Shown here piece after piece: positions 1 to 6,448 of a DNA stretch of 6,448 nucleotides (the first letter of the stretch is position 1; the number at the start of each line of letters is the position of its first letter). Under the pieces are notes generated by a model, which worked only from the letters and a program-made list of their open reading frames with translations, was not told the origin of the DNA and ran no database searches. The DNA is taken from contig JAESRM010000012.1 in the NCBI GenBank assembly GCA_016764635.1, forward strand, positions 7,654 through 14,101. Reading direction: 5' to 3'. The position numbers and the translations under genes are program-made. Source of the stretch: Planctomycetota bacterium. GTDB lineage: Bacteria > Planctomycetota > UBA1135 > GCA-002686595.

Positions 1-1063
1 CCTGATCGCGACTATTCTGGTCGGTTGGGTGTTGAGCATAGGCGCGACGATCATCCAGCCCATCGTGATCGCGCTCTTGCTGGCGATCATGCTGCAGCCC
101 GTGGTTGTGCTGCTGGCACGCTTTGGCATTCCCCCTGCGGCCACGGTGGTGGTGATCACCGGCGGCCTTTTCATGGGTTTGGTGCAGTTGGGCCTTATTC
201 TGCAGTCCAATGTAACGAGCTTCATACGATCGGCGCCCGTTCCAGGGCAAGTCGACCAGGGCGGCTGGATGAAGATCCAAGCCAACCTGAAGGAGCGAAT
301 TGCCGAATGGAAACTGCCTGAGCCGGTCAAGAACTACCTGAGTCAGGCCCTTGTGGACATGGACATGCCTGGTCTTGCGGAAGGCCTCCTGGTCTCCAGC
401 GTGGGTTTCCTGCGCGGGCTGGTCCTCGTTCTCATCTATATGGTGTTCATTTTCGCCGAGCAGGCCATCTTCCGCCGCAAGATCCTTTCGATCGCCGGCC
501 ACCGCCGGGATGAGGCCTCTGAAATGCTCAGCACCATGGGCCGTGGCATCCAGCGCTACCTAGCCGTCAAAACGGTGGTCTCCTTCCTGACCGCCTCCCT
601 GTGCTACGCGGTCCTGCAGAGCTTGGAGATCCCTTACGCCCTGCTTTTCGGGCTGCTGACCTTCCTGCTGAACTACATCCCGACCTTCGGCAGCATCATC
701 GCGGGCCTCTTCCCGATGCTCACGGCCCTGACCCTGGACGGCGGCGTTTCCAAGGCCATCATGGTCACGATCACCTACCTGGCCGTGAACCTGACCCTGG
801 GATCCTTCATCGAGCCCAGGATCCTGGGCCGGGAATTGAACCTCTCCCCCCTGGTCGTAGTCATCTCCGTTGTGGTCTGGGCCGGACTTTGGGGCATCGT
901 CGGAGGCTTCCTGGCGGTACCGCTGACCGCCACCTTGCAGATCATGCTGGCCAGTTCGGACGCCACCCGCCCCATTGCTGTCATGCTCGGAGGAGGTCCC
1001 CCCCGGGATCGTTTCCGCGTGCAAAGGCAATCCAAAGCCAAGGAAGAGGCCGAAGAGGCCTGA
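1..1063 (+). CDS. AI-2E family (PerM-like) membrane transporter, 5'-truncated
   Basis: This is an inner-membrane protein of the AI-2E/PerM family, whose members have been linked to autoinducer-2 export or to ion/proton antiport. The substrate cannot be read from sequence. The frame is open from base 2, and a hydrophobic helix is already under way in the first codons (LIATILVGWVL), so the true start lies upstream. GTG at 29 would cut into the first helix and is unlikely to be the start. Two N-terminal helices lead into a soluble, charged stretch (about 225-370) and further hydrophobic helices. Family signatures are visible: IPTFG at 677-691 after the IPYALLFGLLTFLLNY helix, EPRILG at 812-829, then LNLSPLVVV, WAGLWGIVGG and LAVPL. 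The C-terminal tail is short and charged (QSKAKEEAEEA). The part present is about 353 codons, near the usual family length, so probably only a short N-terminus is missing. The family call is secure; the function is not. Confidence 0.93.
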   Translation, partial: LIATILVGWVLSIGATIIQPIVIALLLAIMLQPVVVLLARFGIPPAATVVVITGGLFMGLVQLGLILQSNVTSFIRSAPVPGQVDQGGWMKIQANLKERIAEWKLPEPVKNYLSQALVDMDMPGLAEGLLVSSVGFLRGLVLVLIYMVFIFAEQAIFRRKILSIAGHRRDEASEMLSTMGRGIQRYLAVKTVVSFLTASLCYAVLQSLEIPYALLFGLLTFLLNYIPTFGSIIAGLFPMLTALTLDGGVSKAIMVTITYLAVNLTLGSFIEPRILGRELNLSPLVVVISVVVWAGLWGIVGGFLAVPLTATLQIMLASSDATRPIAVMLGGGPPRDRFRVQRQSKAKEEAEEA

Positions 1064-1091
1064 TTCAGCTTTCCCAGCCCTGAAACCGCCC

Positions 1092-1119
1092 AAAACCTTC
1101 CGTTCGCGGAAGGTTTTTT
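1092..1119 (+). terminator. Rho-independent terminator after the AI-2E transporter gene
   Basis: A perfect 11-bp inverted repeat (1092-1102 with 1107-1117) closes on a TTCG tetraloop. The core is CCTTCCG/CGGAAGG, flanked by AAAA and TTTT, and the run of T reaches six (1114-1119). It starts 28 bases after the transporter stop codon. Because the stem begins with an A run, it could also terminate on the other strand, but no gene pointing that way is seen. It separates the transporter from the regulator-metH operon. Confidence 0.93.
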
Positions 1120-1174
1120 CAATTCAAGGCTTCCCTTCGCATCGTCCGATCAACTAATCTGGATTGAACGATGC
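1120..1174 (+). promoter_or_regulatory. Candidate promoter/operator region of the regulator-metH operon
   Basis: This is the only non-coding DNA between the upstream terminator and the regulator start, so the operon promoter should lie here unless transcription reads through. I see no good match to a sigma-70 -35/-10 pair; TAATCT at 1155-1160 is a weak -10 at best. Several inverted repeats are present: GCATCGT (1139-1145) with ACGATGC (1168-1174), separated by 22 bases and overlapping the start codon; ATCG-tc-CGAT (1141-1150); and AATC-tg-GATT (1156-1165). ArsR-family regulators bind imperfect palindromes near their own promoters, so autoregulation from here is plausible. The binding assignment is inference. 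A weak Shine-Dalgarno GGA lies at 1161-1163. Confidence 0.4.
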
Positions 1175-2117
1175 ATTTATCTAACGCCACACGACTGCTC
1201 AAGGCCCTGGGCGACGACACCCGCCTACGCCTGCTCCACCTGTGCTCCCTCGGCGAGCTCTCGGTCGGGGACCTGGTCGAGATCTTAAACATGGGTCAGA
1301 GTCGGGTTTCGACCCAACTCACCCTGCTCAAGGAAGTTGGTTTGGTCACGGACCGCAAGGTCGGCCGCCGCAACCTGTACTCCCTGGGCCCCAACGGCCA
1401 AGGCGAGCCCCTGACCGGAATCCTGGCCAACCAAAAGTCGACCATCGAGTTCTCCGACGACCTGGCTGGTTTCGAAGCCCTGAGCCTGCGCAAGGAACAG
1501 GAGTCGCGCAGCTACTTCGACCGGGTGGCCGCCACCTTCGGCGAGCAAGAATTGCCCGGACGCACCTGGGAAGGACTGGCCCGCGCCCTCCTGCAACTGG
1601 CACCCAAAGCACGCTATGTGGACCTGGGAATCGGCGACGGATTGCTGACCCTCATGCTGGCCGAGATCGCCGAACGCATCACCGCCGTGGACATCAGCGC
1701 CGAGATGCTGCACCAAATGAAGTTGCGCGCCACCAAAAAAGGCCTCAACAACATCGACTACGTGGAAGGCGAAATCGAAGACCTACCCCTCGAGGATGGC
1801 ACCTTTGATGTGGCTGTTCTAAGCCAAGCATTGCACCACGCGGACGACCCGGTCAAAGCCCTGTCCGAAGCACGCCGCGTGCTAGTCCCCGGCGGACGCG
1901 TGATGGTCATCGACCTCTTGGCCCACAACGAAGATTGGGTGCGCGAACGCTTGCAGCACCGCCACCTGGGTTTCACCGAACCCGACCTGGAACGCCTGCT
2001 CATCGAAGCCGGCTTCGAGAACCCCCAAATCACGCGCGTGGCTCGCGACCCCAGCCCGCCCCACTTCATGACCCTGCTAGCCACCGGATTCTCCACGGCT
2101 CTGACCGCAACCGCCAA

Positions 2118-2121
<4 letters not shown>
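1171..2121 (+). CDS. ArsR-family regulator fused to a SAM-dependent methyltransferase domain (SahR-like)
   Basis: Residues 1-75 form an ArsR-type winged helix-turn-helix: [16 protein letters not shown], then the recognition region [17 protein letters not shown] (43-59), then the wing VGRRNLYSL. The usual metal site ELCVCDL reads ELSVGDL here (29-35), so metal sensing is unlikely. A linker with SYFDRVA (114-120) leads to a class I methyltransferase fold: motif I DLGIGDG (151-157), an acidic ribose-binding position in AVDIS (D174), [10 protein letters not shown] (205-214), and [12 protein letters not shown] followed by [14 protein letters not shown]. This architecture matches SahR, a repressor in Proteobacteria described as responding to S-adenosylhomocysteine and controlling ahcY, metH/metE, metF and metK. 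Adjacency to metH supports that role. The ATG at 1171 fits the start of the HTH domain, though its ribosome site is weak. Whether the domain still transfers methyl groups or only binds ligand is not shown by the sequence. Fold and architecture are secure; SAH sensing is inferred. Confidence 0.92.
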
Positions 2122-5831
<3,710 letters not shown>

Positions 5832-5862
5832 GCCTCCAAAAGGAAACTCCTGGCCGGGAGGC
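5832..5862 (+). other. Hairpin directly after the metH stop codon
   Basis: GCCTCC (5832-5837) pairs perfectly with GGAGGC (5857-5862). Inside it AGGA (5841-5844) pairs with TCCT (5848-5851) around a three-base loop, giving a nested two-part stem with unpaired AAA and GGCCG. No T run follows, so it is not a classic terminator. It could be a transcript-end stabiliser or part of a larger 3' structure with the downstream terminator. It could also be chance in GC-rich DNA. Confidence 0.4.
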
Positions 5863-5895
5863 AGCTGCAAGGGGGCTGTGTCTCACCTCAGAACT

Positions 5896-5938
5896 CGCCC
5901 GTAACCGTCTTGAGACGGGCGGCGTTCTTTCCTCTTTT
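5896..5938 (+). terminator. Probable Rho-independent terminator of the regulator-metH operon
   Basis: CGCCCGT (5896-5902) pairs perfectly with ACGGGCG (5915-5921), followed by a T-rich but interrupted tract (TTCTTTCCTCTTTT, 5925-5938). A competing stem, CCGTC (5905-5909) with GACGG (5914-5918) around TTGA, shares the right arm, so only one can form at a time. It lies 65 bases after the metH stop. The broken T tract makes it weaker than the 1092-1119 terminator. Confidence 0.6.
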
Positions 5939-5952
5939 GGCTTCCCGGAAAC

Positions 5953-5981
5953 CTACTATCTGGGGGACTCCCGAGTAGTAG
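5953..5981 (+). repeat. Imperfect 12-bp inverted repeat in front of the downstream gene
   Basis: The arms 5953-5964 and 5970-5981 are inverted repeats around a five-base loop (GGACT). The outer six pairs are perfect (CTACTA/TAGTAG). Then come two G-T wobbles and one C-A mismatch, and the inner three pairs are GGG/CCC. No T run follows on either strand, which argues against a terminator. It ends 49 bases before the GTG at 6031, so it could be an operator or a leader-RNA hairpin for that gene. Nothing in the sequence shows which. Confidence 0.5.
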
Positions 5982-6030
5982 ACAACTTCCATTCCCCGAA
6001 GCCTAAACGCTGAGTCCTGCCACAATCATC

Positions 6031-6448
6031 GTGAACAAAACTCCTCTCCCTGCACCGACGCTCTTGGCCAGTTGGAAGCAACTCAAGAACCGGCTCCAGA
6101 GGCTGATGCACCTCCCCCAGCACGAGCAAGCCCTGGAAGAACTACGCGAGTGGTTCTGGGAGGGCGCCTGTGCAGAGCTCTCCGAAAACCACAGCGCCAT
6201 CCTGCGTTCCAACGGCACCGCGCGGGCCAATTTTGATGCCTTGGCGACCATCGACATGGACTGCGGAACCGGTGGTAGCGTGATAGCACTATTGCTAAAG
6301 AACGGTCCCCTCACGGACCAGGAATCCAGGCTGCTCAATGAGATCGAGCGCGCACCCCTGAGGTTGGTTCAAGTCCTGGCCATGGACCCCGACGGCTTGC
6401 AAACCGTGGTCGATTTACACACGGACGAGGTTTTGCACGTGGGTCAGG
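6031..6448 (+). CDS. Unrecognised protein, 3'-truncated by the window end
   Basis: The frame from GTG 6031 stays open for 139 codons to the window edge, with mostly G/C third positions, which supports real coding on this strand over the antisense frame. In-frame TAA at 6004 limits the start. There is no ATG/GTG/TTG between that stop and 6031, and no clear Shine-Dalgarno. ATG 6106 (residue 26) is the main alternative. The visible part has a basic N-terminal segment (WKQLKNRLQRL), an acidic aromatic stretch (LEELREWFWEG, 35-45), an IDMDCGTGG stretch (74-82), then LTDQESRLLNEIERAPLRLVQVLAMDPDG followed by VVDLHTDEVLHV. The last part (helix, then V-x-x-x-D-P-x-G, then D-L-x-T-x-E) resembles from memory a conserved segment of uncharacterised bacterial proteins, some annotated with SEC-C motifs. 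No SEC-C cysteine motif is in the visible part. There is no signal peptide or membrane helix. Function unknown. Confidence 0.72.
   Translation, partial: MNKTPLPAPTLLASWKQLKNRLQRLMHLPQHEQALEELREWFWEGACAELSENHSAILRSNGTARANFDALATIDMDCGTGGSVIALLLKNGPLTDQESRLLNEIERAPLRLVQVLAMDPDGLQTVVDLHTDEVLHVGQ

Noticed and set aside
29..31. GTG at 29 as the true start of the AI-2E transporter
   Set aside because: The same frame is open and hydrophobic from base 2, and starting at 29 would remove part of the first membrane helix, so the gene most likely begins before the window.
1935..2117. Upstream in-frame extension of metH from a GTG at 1935
   Set aside because: The extension would overlap the 3' end of the regulator gene, and its translation is Pro/Arg/His-rich with no resemblance to a MetH N-terminus. 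The ATG at 2118 or 2142 fits the family.
5857..5925. Possible SAH riboswitch in the region after metH (GGCAGCTGCAA resembles part of that consensus)
   Set aside because: The other conserved pieces of the SAH aptamer that I recall (a CAGGCTCG-like stretch and an ACGGCGCTCA-like closing strand) are absent, and the position downstream of metH is wrong for controlling it.
6003..6338. Antisense open frame of 111 codons opposite the last gene
   Set aside because: Ser/Arg-rich with no motif. The + strand frame is open to the window end with G/C-biased third positions and a protein-like composition.

Overview
The window is GC-rich bacterial chromosomal DNA with all recognisable genes on the + strand, close spacing and mostly G/C third codon positions. 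The organism is probably a free-living bacterium outside the best-studied lineages. The sequence does not let me name the phylum: the MetH is widely distributed, and the ArsR-methyltransferase regulator points only to groups that control the SAM cycle with SahR-like proteins, described in Proteobacteria.

Layout. (1) Positions 1-1063 hold the 3' part of an AI-2E family (PerM-like) membrane transporter whose start lies before the window. (2) A strong intrinsic terminator at 1092-1119 closes that unit. About 50 bases of possible promoter/operator DNA with several short inverted repeats follow. (3) Positions 1171-2121 encode a 316-residue fusion of an ArsR-type winged helix with a class I SAM-dependent methyltransferase fold. 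This architecture matches SahR, a repressor whose methyltransferase-like domain senses S-adenosylhomocysteine (SAH). (4) Its stop codon overlaps the start of metH (ATGA at 2118-2121). metH encodes a complete four-module cobalamin-dependent methionine synthase of 1237 residues with all the zinc, cobalamin and SAM-domain residues I checked intact. (5) Positions 5832-6030 are non-coding and hold three separable secondary-structure elements, one of them a probable terminator. (6) From 6031 to the window end runs the 5' part of an unrecognised protein on the + strand.

How the genes work together. The regulator and metH form a two-gene operon with overlapping ends and presumably one promoter. If the regulator behaves like SahR, rising SAH (the product inhibitor of methyltransferases) would release it from DNA. 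That would raise expression of itself and of MetH, which consumes the homocysteine released from SAH. The transporter upstream and the unknown gene downstream appear to be separate units because each boundary carries a terminator-like hairpin.

The most interesting items are the compact SAH-sensor/MetH module, the candidate operator repeats in front of it, the long imperfect hairpin at 5953-5981 just upstream of the unknown gene, and that unknown gene itself. I found no mobile element, CRISPR array, tRNA or rRNA. Nothing here amounts to a clearly undescribed system.
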